DNA of 64,000 nucleotides from the NCBI RefSeq assembly GCF_014200015.1, contig NZ_JACHOT010000001.1, positions 434,001 to 498,000 on the forward strand. Direction: 5' to 3'. Position numbers and translations under genes: made by a program. Under the pieces are notes generated by a model. It was not told where the DNA came from. It saw only the letters and a program-made list of their open reading frames with translations, and did no database searches. The DNA comes from Aminobacter niigataensis (lineage in GTDB: Bacteria; Pseudomonadota; Alphaproteobacteria; Rhizobiales; Rhizobiaceae). Positions 10,943 through 19,940 of the stretch are shown here, one piece after another; the stretch's first letter is position 1, and the number at the start of each line of letters is the position of its first letter.

Positions 10943-12772
10943 TCAGACGATCGGTGCAGTCGCCTGTTCGAGCCAGGCCAGCGTTTCCCCGTCGAGCATC
11001 GGCCCAATTTCTGCAAGCACGCGCGCGTGGTAGGCGTTCAGCCAATCAAGCTCTTCGCGGGTCAGGAGATCGGCGCGTAGAAGGCGCTGGTCGAAGGGGG
11101 CCAGCGTCAACGTCTCGAAGCCGTGCATGGCGATGTCGCCCCCTGGGATCGCCGCGGCCTGTGTCACCAGGATCAGGTTTTCGAGCCGGATGCCGTAGTG
11201 GCCTTCCTTGTAGTAGCCGGGCTCGTTGGACAGGATCATGCCCGGCAGCAGCTTCTCCATGCCTGTCTTGGCGATGCGCTGCGGTCCCTCATGCACGGCG
11301 AGGTAGGAGCCGACGCCGTGGCCGGTGCCATGGGCGTAGTCCAGCCCATGCTTCCACAAGGCCATGCGTGCCATGGCATCGATGTCGGCACCGCGCGTGC
11401 CGGCCGGAAACCTGGCGATGGAAATTCCGATCATGCCCTTGAGCACCAGGGTGAAGCGCTCGCGCATCTCCTCGGTCGGCTTGCCGACCGGCATCGTGCG
11501 GGTGATGTCGGTGGTGCCGTCCTGATACTGCGCGCCCGAATCGAGCAGGAACAGCTCGCCGTCGCCGAGCACGCGGCTGGTGGCGCGCGAGACGCGGTAA
11601 TGCATGATCGCGCCGTTGGGACCGGCACCCGAAATGGTGTCGAAGGAGACGTCGCGCAGCGGCATCTGGGTCTCTTCGCCGGTCTGGCGGCGGCATTCTT
11701 CGAGACGGGTGACGACGGCGATCTCGTCGAGCTTGCCCGGCTCCTGCCGGTCGAGCCAGCAGAGCAGCTTGGCGACCGCAGCACCGTCGCGGCGATGGGC
11801 GGCGCGTGAGCCCGAGATCTCGGCGCTGTTCTTGGTGGCGCGCGGCAGGCGAGCAGGGTCGGGTGCAGAAACCACCGTGCCGCCATTGTCCTCGATCAGG
11901 GCACGCAGCCTGTCGGCGGCAAGCACCGGATCGAGCGCGATTCGCGCACCAGATTTGGCAAGCGCCGCGACTGCGTCCTCGAGCTTGCCCGGTGCCTTGA
12001 TGTCGGCGAACTGGGTGAGATAGGCCTCTTCGGTGCGGCCGAGCTTGCGCTTGTCCATGAAGACGGCATGCGAACCATCGGCGGCCAGAATGGCAAAGCC
12101 CAGTGCCAGCGGAGTATGCGGCACGTCGCCGCCGCGGATGTTGAAGGCCCAGGCGAGCGAAGACGGGTCGGTCAGGATCGCATGGGTTGCGCCTTCGTCG
12201 TCGATTGCCGCTGCAAGCCGCTTGAGCTTGTCCTTGGCGAGTTCGCCGGCCAACGCCTCGGGATGGATCTCGACGGGGGCCAGCGGTGCGTCGGGCTGAT
12301 CTTCCCAGATCGCGTCGATGGGATTGCGGGCAAGCGGGACCAGCACAGCGCCGACCTCCTCTGCCGAGGCGGAAAGCGCCTTGACGTCGCCCATGGTGTG
12401 CAGCCACGGGTCGAAGCCCAGTCGCGCACCCGTGGGCAGGTTTTCCCTGATCCAAGCGGCCGGCGGGTTGTCGATCAGGCTCTCGATCGAAAAGATGCCG
12501 AGATCGACCTCGTCGCGCACCTGCAGCGTGTAGCGGCCGTCGACGAAGACATAAGCGCTCTTGCCGAGCACGATGGCCACGCCGGCCGAGCCGCTGAAGC
12601 CGGTCAGCCAGCGCAGCCTGTTCGAGCGCGGGGCAACATACTCGCCCTGGTGCTCGTCGGCGCGCGGCACGATGAAGCCATCGAGCCCGTTCTCCTTTAG
12701 CCACTGCCTGAGGAGCGCCGTGCGCGGCTTGCCGACGGAGGGATCGCCGGCTGAATCGAAGGACTGGAACAT
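10943..12772 (-). CDS. pepP: Xaa-Pro aminopeptidase P
   Basis: M24 metallopeptidase that releases N-terminal residues preceding proline. The protein has two creatinase-like N-terminal domains and a C-terminal pita-bread catalytic domain. Metal-binding motifs are LLDSGAQYQDGTTDITRT (two Asp), GTGHGVGSYLAVHEGP (His) and SNEPGYYKEGHYGIRLEN (Glu), with a final Glu further on. At 609 residues it matches the long, eukaryote-like aminopeptidase P of rhizobia rather than the 440-residue E. coli form. It stands alone on the - strand between azlD and prmA. Confidence 0.94.
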   Translation of the reverse strand: MFQSFDSAGDPSVGKPRTALLRQWLKENGLDGFIVPRADEHQGEYVAPRSNRLRWLTGFSGSAGVAIVLGKSAYVFVDGRYTLQVRDEVDLGIFSIESLIDNPPAAWIRENLPTGARLGFDPWLHTMGDVKALSASAEEVGAVLVPLARNPIDAIWEDQPDAPLAPVEIHPEALAGELAKDKLKRLAAAIDDEGATHAILTDPSSLAWAFNIRGGDVPHTPLALGFAILAADGSHAVFMDKRKLGRTEEAYLTQFADIKAPGKLEDAVAALAKSGARIALDPVLAADRLRALIEDNGGTVVSAPDPARLPRATKNSAEISGSRAAHRRDGAAVAKLLCWLDRQEPGKLDEIAVVTRLEECRRQTGEETQMPLRDVSFDTISGAGPNGAIMHYRVSRATSRVLGDGELFLLDSGAQYQDGTTDITRTMPVGKPTEEMRERFTLVLKGMIGISIARFPAGTRGADIDAMARMALWKHGLDYAHGTGHGVGSYLAVHEGPQRIAKTGMEKLLPGMILSNEPGYYKEGHYGIRLENLILVTQAAAIPGGDIAMHGFETLTLAPFDQRLLRADLLTREELDWLNAYHARVLAEIGPMLDGETLAWLEQATAPIV

Positions 12773-12854
12773 GATGGTTTCCCGGAATCTGGATTTCCGG
12801 CGAACCTATCTTTGTGCGCCACCGGTGGCAACGCCGCCAGCTCGGGCCACGATG

Positions 12855-13727
12855 TCAGTTCTTGAGGTGGATCGTCACCCAGCCTTCGCGGTGGAAGGTT
12901 TCGACATGGCGGAACTTCGCCGCGACATAGGCTTCGACCACCGCATCGTGCTGGCGGTCGAGGATGCCCGAGAGAACCAGCGAGCCGCGTGGGGCGAGAT
13001 GCGCTGCCATTTCAGGCGCAAGCTGCATCAGCGGCTGCGCCAGGATGTTGGCGACGATCAGGTCGAACGGGCCGCGTGCGGCGAAGATCGGATCGTCGAA
13101 GCCTGCCGCCGTTGCCGTTTCGACGTGATCGCCGGTGCCGTTGAGGCGGACATTGGCCGCGGCGACTTCGGTTGCGACCGGGTCGATGTCCGTGGCGAGC
13201 ACCGGGATGGGCGCCAGCTTGGCAACCGCAATGGCGAGAACCGCGCTGCCGGTGCCGAGGTCGAGCGCGTTGGCCGGGTTCTCCTCGGCAATGACCTTTT
13301 CGATCATTTCGAGGCAGCCGGCCGTCGTGCCGTGATGGCCGGTGCCGAAGGCGAGGCCGGCTTCGATCTCGATGGCGATCTGGCCGGGGCGCACGTCGTC
13401 GCGGTCGTGGCCGCCATGGACGATGAAGCGGCCGGCCTGGACCGGCTTCAGGCCTTCGAGCGACTTGGCCACCCAGTCGATATCGGGCAGGACCTCGCGG
13501 GCGATCGGACCGGTGTGGCCCGCCTCTGCGAGGGCTGCGGCCATGCGGCGCTCGATGTCCGCGACGTCGCCGTCCGTATAGAGCGACACTTCGTGGATAT
13601 CACGATCCTCGTCGACTTCGATCACCGCGATCGGCCAGCCATCCTCCTCGAAAATTGTGTCGAGCGAGGCGAAGATGCGGTTTGCCGCTTCGCGGCCGGT
13701 GGTGAAATAGAGCCGTGTCTGGGTCAT
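12855..13727 (-). CDS. prmA: Ribosomal protein L11 methyltransferase
   Basis: SAM-dependent enzyme that trimethylates ribosomal protein L11. The SAM-binding motif I is [18 protein letters not shown] and the substrate-side NIL-type motif is [10 protein letters not shown]. The N-terminal substrate-recognition domain opens [10 protein letters not shown]. At 290 residues it is normal for the family. It starts 21 bases after the SCO1-like gene ends, so the two probably share a transcript. Confidence 0.93.
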   Translation of the reverse strand: MTQTRLYFTTGREAANRIFASLDTIFEEDGWPIAVIEVDEDRDIHEVSLYTDGDVADIERRMAAALAEAGHTGPIAREVLPDIDWVAKSLEGLKPVQAGRFIVHGGHDRDDVRPGQIAIEIEAGLAFGTGHHGTTAGCLEMIEKVIAEENPANALDLGTGSAVLAIAVAKLAPIPVLATDIDPVATEVAAANVRLNGTGDHVETATAAGFDDPIFAARGPFDLIVANILAQPLMQLAPEMAAHLAPRGSLVLSGILDRQHDAVVEAYVAAKFRHVETFHREGWVTIHLKN

Positions 13728-13748
13728 GTCGGGTCCGGTCGAGGAGGG

Positions 13749-14327
13749 TCAGCCTTCGTTCGCTAGCCGCTTGAGCTTGGCGAGCGCAGTCTCTGGGTTC
13801 TCCTCATAGGCGATGGTGCCGAAGAAATCACCCTTGCTGTCGAGCAGCAGGACCGACGCGGTGTGGTCCATGGTGTAGTCGCCGCCCTCGGTCTCGACCT
13901 TCTTGGAATAGATGCCGAAGGACTTGGACATGGCCGCGATCTTGGCCGGGTCGCCGGTGATGCCGGTGATGCGGTCGGAGACGTTGCTGACGTAGGTGTT
14001 CATCACCTCGGGCGTGTCGCGCTCGGGATCGACAGAGACGAAATAGGCGCGGATGTTCTTGCCTTCGTCGCCCATCTGCTTGAGCAGGCCGTCGAGCTCG
14101 AACAGCGTCGTCGGGCAGACCTCCGGGCAGTGGGTGAAGCCGAAGAAGACGGCGCTCGGCTGGCCGCGGAAGGCGGCTTCGGTGATCTCGGCGCCCTTCT
14201 GGTCGACGAGCACGAAAGGCGCGCCGAAGGCCTGGGCGCTGTTCTTGCTGCTGTACCAGTCGAAGGTCAGCCAGCCGACGCCGGCGGCCATCAGGATCAG
14301 AATGCCGGCAAGGATCGTGCGCATCAT
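13749..14327 (-). CDS. SCO1/SenC-family copper chaperone
   Basis: Membrane-anchored thioredoxin-fold protein that delivers copper to the CuA centre of cytochrome oxidase. An N-terminal membrane anchor (RTILAGILILMAAGVGWLTF) is followed by the copper motif GFTHCPEVCPTTLFEL with its two cysteines and a conserved His in MDHTASVLL. The start is uncertain: ATG codons lie at 14342 and 14327, and 14327 is chosen because a GGAA sequence sits about nine bases upstream; a much longer open frame to 14459 adds non-conserved sequence. It lies between a small membrane protein and prmA on the - strand. Confidence 0.9.
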   Translation of the reverse strand: MMRTILAGILILMAAGVGWLTFDWYSSKNSAQAFGAPFVLVDQKGAEITEAAFRGQPSAVFFGFTHCPEVCPTTLFELDGLLKQMGDEGKNIRAYFVSVDPERDTPEVMNTYVSNVSDRITGITGDPAKIAAMSKSFGIYSKKVETEGGDYTMDHTASVLLLDSKGDFFGTIAYEENPETALAKLKRLANEG

Positions 14328-14361
14328 CGAATGTGATTCCATGGTGTGATTGGTAACGGCT

Positions 14362-14565
14362 TCAGAAGCACCAGGACATGCCTGCTTCGACCAGTGACAT
14401 GAAGATGCCGGCGTCCTTGTCCAGCCAGGAGGCAAAGGCGAGGCCGCTGGACGCCGCAAACGCCGCCAGGCCGAGCGCGATCCACGCGACGGTCTTGAGC
14501 GATATGCGCCGAGGCTGTTTCATCAACCCTACATAGCGCGCCGCGCGCTTTGCCAAAAGGGACAT
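14362..14565 (-). CDS. Small single-span membrane protein, function unknown
   Basis: A 67-residue protein with a basic N-terminus (AKRAARYVGLMKQPRR), one strong membrane helix (TVAWIALGLAAFAASSGLAF) and a short tail ending SWCF. GAGGG lies seven bases before the ATG at 14565, which is why the much longer open frame to 14835 is not used. It is 34 bases upstream of the SCO1-like gene in the same direction and may be cotranscribed. No family was recognised; a role near cytochrome oxidase assembly is only suggested by position. Confidence 0.6.
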   Translation of the reverse strand: MSLLAKRAARYVGLMKQPRRISLKTVAWIALGLAAFAASSGLAFASWLDKDAGIFMSLVEAGMSWCF

Positions 14566-14683
14566 GTTGACGCCCTCATTCGTCCACAAGACACCATTTC
14601 GAGAGCAGGATGCATCATGATGCGGCTTGCAACGCGCGGGCCGCCGACCCAAGTGTGGGCGGACACCATTCCAGGAGGTTTCG

Positions 14684-15172
14684 ATGCGGCTTGCCTTTTC
14701 CGTCCTTGCCACCGTTCTTGCGTTTGGGGCTTCCGCCCCTGCCTTTGCCCAGCAGGTGGGTGAAGTCGGCGTCGACTGGCTCGGCAACGACATCATCGTC
14801 GAGGCGATCAAGGACCCCGAGGTCGAGGGCATCACCTGCCACGTCTCCTATTTCGACCGCGGCGTGATCGACCGGCTGCAGAAGGGCAACTGGTTTGAGA
14901 ACCCCTCCGATTCGGCGATTTCCTGCCGCCAGACCGGGCTGATCACCATCGGCGAGATCGATCTGGGCGAGGAAGGCGAAGAGGTGTTCAAGCAGGGCAT
15001 CAGCCTGATCTGGAAAGAGCAGGTGGTGAACCGCATCTACGACAAGAAGAACGAGACGCTGATCTATCTCGCGCATTCGCGCCAGGTTCAGGACGGCTCG
15101 GCCAAGATGTCGATGACGACGGTGCCGCTTTACGGCCAGGAGGTCGTCTGGACCAAGGGCAAGCCGCAATAG
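14684..15172 (+). CDS. creA: CreA-family periplasmic protein
   Basis: Secreted protein of the CreA family, whose function is still unclear. The start at 14684 has an excellent AGGAGG site six bases upstream and gives a clean signal peptide ending AFAQQ. The mature part begins VGEVGVDWLGNDIIVEA, the family hallmark, and contains two cysteines (ITCHVSYFD and ISCRQTG) that could form a disulphide. About 162 residues, typical. It is divergent from the SCO1-side operon. Confidence 0.88.
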   Translation: MRLAFSVLATVLAFGASAPAFAQQVGEVGVDWLGNDIIVEAIKDPEVEGITCHVSYFDRGVIDRLQKGNWFENPSDSAISCRQTGLITIGEIDLGEEGEEVFKQGISLIWKEQVVNRIYDKKNETLIYLAHSRQVQDGSAKMSMTTVPLYGQEVVWTKGKPQ

Positions 15173-15208
15173 CTTGCGGGCGAGGTGGCGCGGGCGTAAA
15201 TCCGCGTC

Positions 15209-15850
15209 ATGGACACACCAGCAGACCTTCGATTCAAGGATGACGAGCCGCGCATCCACCCGACGTCAGAGCTGAAAGGCTGCCGGCTCGGCCGTCATGT
15301 CGCTGTCGGCGAACGTGTCGTGCTGCGCGAGGTCGTCGTCGGCGACTACTCCTATTTCGAGCGCCACGCCGAGGCGATCTACACCACCATCGGCAAGTTC
15401 TGCTCGATCGCCGCCAACAGCCGCATCAACGCGCTCGAACATCCGATGGAGCGGCTGACCACCCACAAGGTGAGCTACCGCCCCAACGAGTATTTCCGCT
15501 ATCTCGGCGTCGACGGCGATTTTCGCGACCGCCGCAGGGCAAAGCCGGTGAGCATCGGCCATGACGTGTGGATCGGCCACGGCGCGGTCATCATGCCCGG
15601 GGTGACGATCGGTAATGGCGCGGTGGTCGGGGCGAATGCGGTGGTGACGAAGGATGTGGCGCCGTTCGAGATCTTCGTCGGCGTGCCGGCCAGGCGGCTG
15701 AAGATGCGGTTTCCCGCCGAAATCGCCGCCCGCATCGAGGCATTGGCCTGGTGGGACTGGCCGGCCGAGCGGCTGTTCGAGGCCATTCCCGACATGCAGA
15801 GCCTGCCGATCGAGGCGTTTCTCGACCGCTGGGAGGCTGCCAAGGCCTGA
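15209..15850 (+). CDS. Hexapeptide-repeat acyltransferase of the phosphonate-associated type
   Basis: Left-handed beta-helix acetyltransferase of about 213 residues. Hexapeptide repeats are seen at GCRLGRHVAVGERVVLREVV and again at VWIGHGAVIMPGVTIGNGAV, with the closing PARRLKMRFP typical of chloramphenicol acetyltransferase-like enzymes. The overall pattern, including the LEHPMERLTTHKVSYRP stretch, resembles the acetyltransferases found in phosphonate (phn) operons, but no phn gene is in this window, so the substrate is open. The ATG at 15209 follows creA by 36 bases. Confidence 0.82.
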   Translation: MDTPADLRFKDDEPRIHPTSELKGCRLGRHVAVGERVVLREVVVGDYSYFERHAEAIYTTIGKFCSIAANSRINALEHPMERLTTHKVSYRPNEYFRYLGVDGDFRDRRRAKPVSIGHDVWIGHGAVIMPGVTIGNGAVVGANAVVTKDVAPFEIFVGVPARRLKMRFPAEIAARIEALAWWDWPAERLFEAIPDMQSLPIEAFLDRWEAAKA

Positions 15851-15931
15851 TGCCGAGGCGTCGCTGTCACAGCAGCACGGAACCGGGAGCGGATGTCGCG
15901 TGTTTTCCTTCGCCGGACGAAGGGATCTGCG

Positions 15932-16312
15932 ATGTTCGAGAGGGAGTTCACCAGGATTGCCAACAGGGTTGCCTATGCCGCCGGGCTGCCGCTGACCTTT
16001 CTCGGCTGCTGCCTGATCGTGCTCGCATGGGCGGTCTCCGGGCCTGTGTTCGGCTTTTCCGACACCTGGCAGCTGGTCATCAATACCGGCACGACCATCA
16101 TCACATTCCTGATGGTGTTCCTGATCCAGAATACGCAGAACCGCGATGGCGCGGCGATGCAGGCCAAGCTCGACGAGCTTATCCGCGTCGGCAAGGCGCA
16201 GAACTATTTCATCGGCATCGAGCACCTGACCGAGACCGAGGTCGAGGACATCAGACGCAAATGCGAGGAAGCGGCCAAGCGGCACGACGCGAAAGCGGGG
16301 GCAAAAGCGTAA
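15932..16312 (+). CDS. Low-affinity iron permease-like membrane protein
   Basis: A 126-residue protein with two membrane segments (YAAGLPLTFLGCCLIVLAWA and a second around LVINTGTTIITFLMVFLI) followed by IQNTQNRDGAAMQAKLDELI and a charged C-terminus. This pattern matches the bacterial low-affinity iron permease family (PF04120), half-size relatives of yeast Fet4. Iron transport itself is not proven for the bacterial members. The start at 15932 has AGGGA six bases upstream; the frame also opens at 15893. Confidence 0.8.
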   Translation: MFEREFTRIANRVAYAAGLPLTFLGCCLIVLAWAVSGPVFGFSDTWQLVINTGTTIITFLMVFLIQNTQNRDGAAMQAKLDELIRVGKAQNYFIGIEHLTETEVEDIRRKCEEAAKRHDAKAGAKA

Positions 16313-16368
16313 GTGGCGCCGCGGTCCAGCTTCTGGAAGGTTGACGCTGGGCGGCCTGGGGAACAAAA

Positions 16369-16698
16369 TTGAAGCGGGTTGGGTTTTGTGGCGTGACTGA
16401 TTGGTTGGACATCCTGAAAGAGCAGGCCAAAACTGGCGCGGAGATGGCGCGTGAGGTGCCCGCGACGCTTGCCAACCCCGACATCAGCCGCGACCAGGTG
16501 AAGAAGCTGTTTGCCGCGCTTGAGCAGCAGGCCGAATTCGTCGAGAAGCTGCGGCAGGTGCTTGAGGCCAATGATTTCGAGCCCGAAGTGCTGGTCGCCG
16601 CCGAAAAACTCGAAGACCGCTATGCCGAACTGGCGGCATCCGTTGCCGAGCGGCTGAAGGCGATGCGCGGCGGCAGCGCGCCGACCCGCCGGCAGTAA
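16369..16698 (+). CDS. Hypothetical helical protein, about 109 residues
   Basis: No family recognised. The sequence is almost wholly helical and charged (DWLDILKEQAKTGAEMAREV; later EQQAEFVEKLRQVLEA) with no signal peptide or membrane span. The start is a TTG at 16369 with GGGGA six bases upstream; a GTG at 16393 is the alternative and would give 101 residues beginning at the conserved-looking TDWLDILKEQ. It lies 56 bases after the iron permease-like gene. Confidence 0.6.
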   Translation: MKRVGFCGVTDWLDILKEQAKTGAEMAREVPATLANPDISRDQVKKLFAALEQQAEFVEKLRQVLEANDFEPEVLVAAEKLEDRYAELAASVAERLKAMRGGSAPTRRQ

Positions 16699-16756
16699 GG
16701 TTCCTCCTGCCTGAGAAGCAAGCCGGGTGCGCCTTGCGCGAACGTGCGGGCGATGT

Positions 16757-16948
16757 TCAGGCCGGTGCCGTGCCGCTGTGAATGACCTTCTTGATTTCTG
16801 CACGGAACCCCGGAGTGTCCTTTTCGCCATGGACCGCTACCGCGTGCTGGACGGCGGCGTTGATCAGCTCGTCCTCGGTATCGGCGGCGATCGCCACCGT
16901 ACACTTCATTTCGCTCGGGAATTCACGGCAATCGATATATTGGCGCAT
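16757..16948 (-). CDS. DUF1059 small protein
   Basis: A 63-residue cytoplasmic protein that begins MRQYIDCREFPSEMKCTVAI and continues AADTEDELINAAVQHAVAVH, the full DUF1059 pattern with two conserved cysteines (C8 and C16) and a C-terminal His-rich helix. Function unknown. A strong GGGAGG ribosome site lies eight bases before the ATG at 16948, so the longer open frame to 17035 is rejected. Confidence 0.87.
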   Translation of the reverse strand: MRQYIDCREFPSEMKCTVAIAADTEDELINAAVQHAVAVHGEKDTPGFRAEIKKVIHSGTAPA

Positions 16949-17079
16949 CGTCTTCGCCTCCCTGCGATAAAAGTTAGCGCTTGCTAATTTTATGCCTGGG
17001 ACGACCAAGCGGCAACCGATATGTGGGCCCGCCAAGCGGTTTGGGCCGGGGCCACGATGTAGGCGGGTGGCCGAGCGCG

Positions 17080-17169
17080 ATCTCGCGGCTAAAGGCTCGG
17101 GCTGCGGAGGAGGGGATGCCCTACCAGACGCTGATCAACTCGATCCTGCATAAGTATGTGGAGGGGTGA
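17080..17169 (+). pseudogene. Decayed 3' end of an RHH/BrnA-like antitoxin gene
   Basis: The last 26 or so codons read LKARAAEEGMPYQTLINSIL followed by HKYVEG and a stop. This is the C-terminal half of CopG/BrnA-type antitoxins (the part after the beta strand). Upstream, the expected ribbon strand and start codon are missing in this frame, and the reading continues through unrelated Gly/Arg-rich sequence. It appears to be a relic with no toxin partner beside it. It lies in the 226-bp gap between DUF1059 and uvrD. Confidence 0.5.
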
Positions 17170-17174
17170 GGGCC

Positions 17175-19673
17175 TCATACCGCGTTCACAAACCCGTCCA
17201 GCACCTTCTTCTGTCCGGCCTTGTCGAAGTCGATGGTCAGCTTGTTGCCGTCGATGGCCGAGATGTTGCCGTTGCCGAATTTTTGGTGGAACACGCGGTC
17301 CCCTACCTTGAAGCGCGACGGTTCTGACGCGACGGACTTGGCCACCAACTCGCCCTCGATGGTACGGCCCTTGACCGAGCCGCGGCCGGCGCCAAAGCCT
17401 GAATCGGTTTCGCCATAGCCGATGCGCTCGACCGAATGACCGGAGCGCGAGCCCCAGTTACGGTCGGTGGCTTCGGTGCGGTTCTGCTGCGCGCGCTGCC
17501 AACCCGGCGTGGCATAGGTGTTGGAGAAGGATTTCTGGCCGACGTCGTCGAAACGCGAGGCGCCGTAGGGGTTGCGGCCGCCGCCACCGTAGCCGCCGTA
17601 TGAATTGCCGGCGTCGGCGACCTCGACATGCGCCTCGGGCAGTTCGTCGAGGAACCGCGAGGGGATTGTCGATTGCCACAGGCCGTGGATGCGGCGGTTG
17701 GAGACGAACCACAGATGCAGGTTCTTCTTGGCGCGGGTGAGGCCGACGTAAGCGAGGCGGCGTTCTTCCTCCAAGCCCGAGCGGCCGCCCTCGTCGAGGG
17801 CGCGCTGGTGCGGGAACAGGCCTTCCTCCCAGCCGGGCAGGAACACGGTCTCGAACTCCAGGCCCTTGGCCGAGTGCAGCGTCATGATGTTGACGGCGTC
17901 GAGGTCCTCGTTCTTGTCGGCATCCATGACGAGCGCGACATGCTCGAGGAACGAGCGCAGCGATTCGTATTCCTCCATCGAGCGGATGAGTTCTTTGAGG
18001 TTTTCGAGCCGTCCCGGCGCTTCGGCCGAGCGGTCGTTCTTCCACATGTCGGTGTAGCCGCTCTCTTCGAGGATGGTCTCGGCGAGTTCGTTGTGCGGCG
18101 TGTTGTCGAGCGCCTTTTGCCAGCGCTCGAAATTGGCCGCGACCTCGCGCAAGGCGGCACGCGGCTTAGGCTTGAGCTCGTCGCTTTCGGCCAGATTGCG
18201 CGCCGCTTCGAGCATCGGCACGCCAAGGGCGCGGGCGGTGTCGTGGACCTGGCGGATGGCGGCTTCGCCAAGGCCGCGCTTGGGGATGTTGACGATACGC
18301 TCGAAGGCGAGGTCGTCGGCGCCCTGGGCGACGACGCGGAAATAGGCCATGGCGTCGCGGATTTCCTGGCGCTCGTAAAAGCGCGGGCCGCCGACGACCC
18401 GGTAGTTGACGCCAAGGGTGACGAAGCGGTCTTCGAACTCGCGCATCTGGAACGAGGCGCGGACGAGAATCGCCATGTCGTTGAGGTTGTGCTTCTGGCG
18501 CTGCAGTTGCTCGATCGTCTCGCCGACGGCGCGGGCTTCCTCCTCGGAGTCCCAGGCGGCGTGGACATTGACCTTGCCGTCTTCGGGATCGTTGCGATCG
18601 GTGAACAGCGTCTTGCCGAAGCGGCCCTCATTATGGGCGATGAGATGGGAAGCGGCACCGAGGATATGAGCGGTGGAGCGGTAGTTACGCTCGAGCCGGA
18701 TGACGACGGCACCCGGAAAATCCTTGTCGAAGCGCAGGATGTTGTCGACCTCGGCGCCGCGCCAGCCATAGATCGACTGGTCGTCGTCGCCGACGCAGCA
18801 GACGTTCTTCTGGCCCGGCGCGCCGGTCTCCTGCGCGAGCAGGCGCAGCCACATATATTGCGCGGTGTTGGTGTCCTGATACTCGTCGACGAGGATGTAT
18901 TTGAAGCGCTTGTGGTATTCCTTCAATACGTCAGGATAGGCGCGGAAGATGCGGATCGGGTGGCACAAAAGGTCGCCGAAATCACAGGCGTTCAGCGTCT
19001 GCAGCCGGTCCTGATAGGCCTTGTAGAGTTCGCGGCCCTTGCCGTTGGCGAAGGCGCGCGCATCGCCCTCGGGGATCTCGGCCGGGCCGAGCCCCTTGTT
19101 CTTCCAGCCGTCGATCATCATGGCGAACTGGCGCGCCGGCCAGCGCTTGTCGTCGAGGCCTTCGGCCTGGATCAACTGCTTGATGAGGCGGATGACGTCG
19201 TCGGTATCGAGGATGGTGAAGTCGGAGCGCAGGCCGGCCAGTTCGGCATGGCGGCGCAGCATCTTGACGCCGATGGAGTGGAAGGTGCCGAGCCAGGGCA
19301 TGCCCTCGACGGCTTCGCCGACAAGCAGGCCGATGCGCTGCTTCATCTCGCGCGCGGCCTTGTTGGTGAAGGTGACGGCGAGGATCTGGCTGGGGTAGGC
19401 GCGGCCCTGGCTGAGGATATGGGCGATGCGGGTGGTGAGCACACGCGTCTTGCCGGTGCCGGCGCCGGCGAGCACCAGAACCGGGCCTTCGGTGGTCTCG
19501 ACAGCTTGGCGCTGCTCGGGGTTCAGGCCCTTGAGATAGTCGGCTGCGGCGGGCGCCTGGCGGGCGGCCATGGCGCGCGCGGCAATACCGCTCGGCGCAG
19601 GTGTGCTGCCGGGCCGGGGCGGCATTCCGCCGGGCTCGTCGAAAAACGGCATGTCGTCCGGAAAGTCTGACAT
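17175..19673 (-). CDS. uvrD: DNA helicase II, UvrD/PcrA type
   Basis: Superfamily 1A 3'-5' helicase for nucleotide excision and mismatch repair. Walker A is AGAGTGKT at residues 69-76; further motifs are VTFTNKAAREMKQRI (Ia), DEYQDTN (II), GDDDQSIYGWRGA (III), and MTLHSAKGLEFETVFLPG (V). The C-terminus carries the Tudor-like module FKVGDRVFHQKFGNGNISAI that contacts RNA polymerase in UvrD/PcrA. Length 832 residues, with an unusual 40-residue Pro/Ala-rich N-terminal lead. It stands alone on the - strand. Confidence 0.96.
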   Translation of the reverse strand: MSDFPDDMPFFDEPGGMPPRPGSTPAPSGIAARAMAARQAPAAADYLKGLNPEQRQAVETTEGPVLVLAGAGTGKTRVLTTRIAHILSQGRAYPSQILAVTFTNKAAREMKQRIGLLVGEAVEGMPWLGTFHSIGVKMLRRHAELAGLRSDFTILDTDDVIRLIKQLIQAEGLDDKRWPARQFAMMIDGWKNKGLGPAEIPEGDARAFANGKGRELYKAYQDRLQTLNACDFGDLLCHPIRIFRAYPDVLKEYHKRFKYILVDEYQDTNTAQYMWLRLLAQETGAPGQKNVCCVGDDDQSIYGWRGAEVDNILRFDKDFPGAVVIRLERNYRSTAHILGAASHLIAHNEGRFGKTLFTDRNDPEDGKVNVHAAWDSEEEARAVGETIEQLQRQKHNLNDMAILVRASFQMREFEDRFVTLGVNYRVVGGPRFYERQEIRDAMAYFRVVAQGADDLAFERIVNIPKRGLGEAAIRQVHDTARALGVPMLEAARNLAESDELKPKPRAALREVAANFERWQKALDNTPHNELAETILEESGYTDMWKNDRSAEAPGRLENLKELIRSMEEYESLRSFLEHVALVMDADKNEDLDAVNIMTLHSAKGLEFETVFLPGWEEGLFPHQRALDEGGRSGLEEERRLAYVGLTRAKKNLHLWFVSNRRIHGLWQSTIPSRFLDELPEAHVEVADAGNSYGGYGGGGRNPYGASRFDDVGQKSFSNTYATPGWQRAQQNRTEATDRNWGSRSGHSVERIGYGETDSGFGAGRGSVKGRTIEGELVAKSVASEPSRFKVGDRVFHQKFGNGNISAIDGNKLTIDFDKAGQKKVLDGFVNAV

Positions 19674-19940
19674 TTGCCCCGAATGTAGTGATTCGGGGCG
19701 GAAAGGCCAGCCGCGTCTCTGTTTTGTTCTGGTTTAGGCGGGGAAAGTGGCGGCCTTGACCTGAATGCTCTGGCATGGCTAGCTTGCCACACGGCTGGAT
19801 GTGGCCGGCAGCCCGCGCCCCGACAAGGGGTATGGCGAACACATCGGACGCTTCCGTCACCTGATCCCAAGGGATGGTGAGAGCATCGGCAATGCGGGCA
19901 CTGATGGACATGCTCACCGGAACCTGAGGATCGGAAGATC

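Noticed and set aside
17628-19670. 680-residue + strand frame opposite uvrD
   Set aside because: Resembles a protein only by length; it is the complement of uvrD codons, and all helicase motifs are on the - strand.
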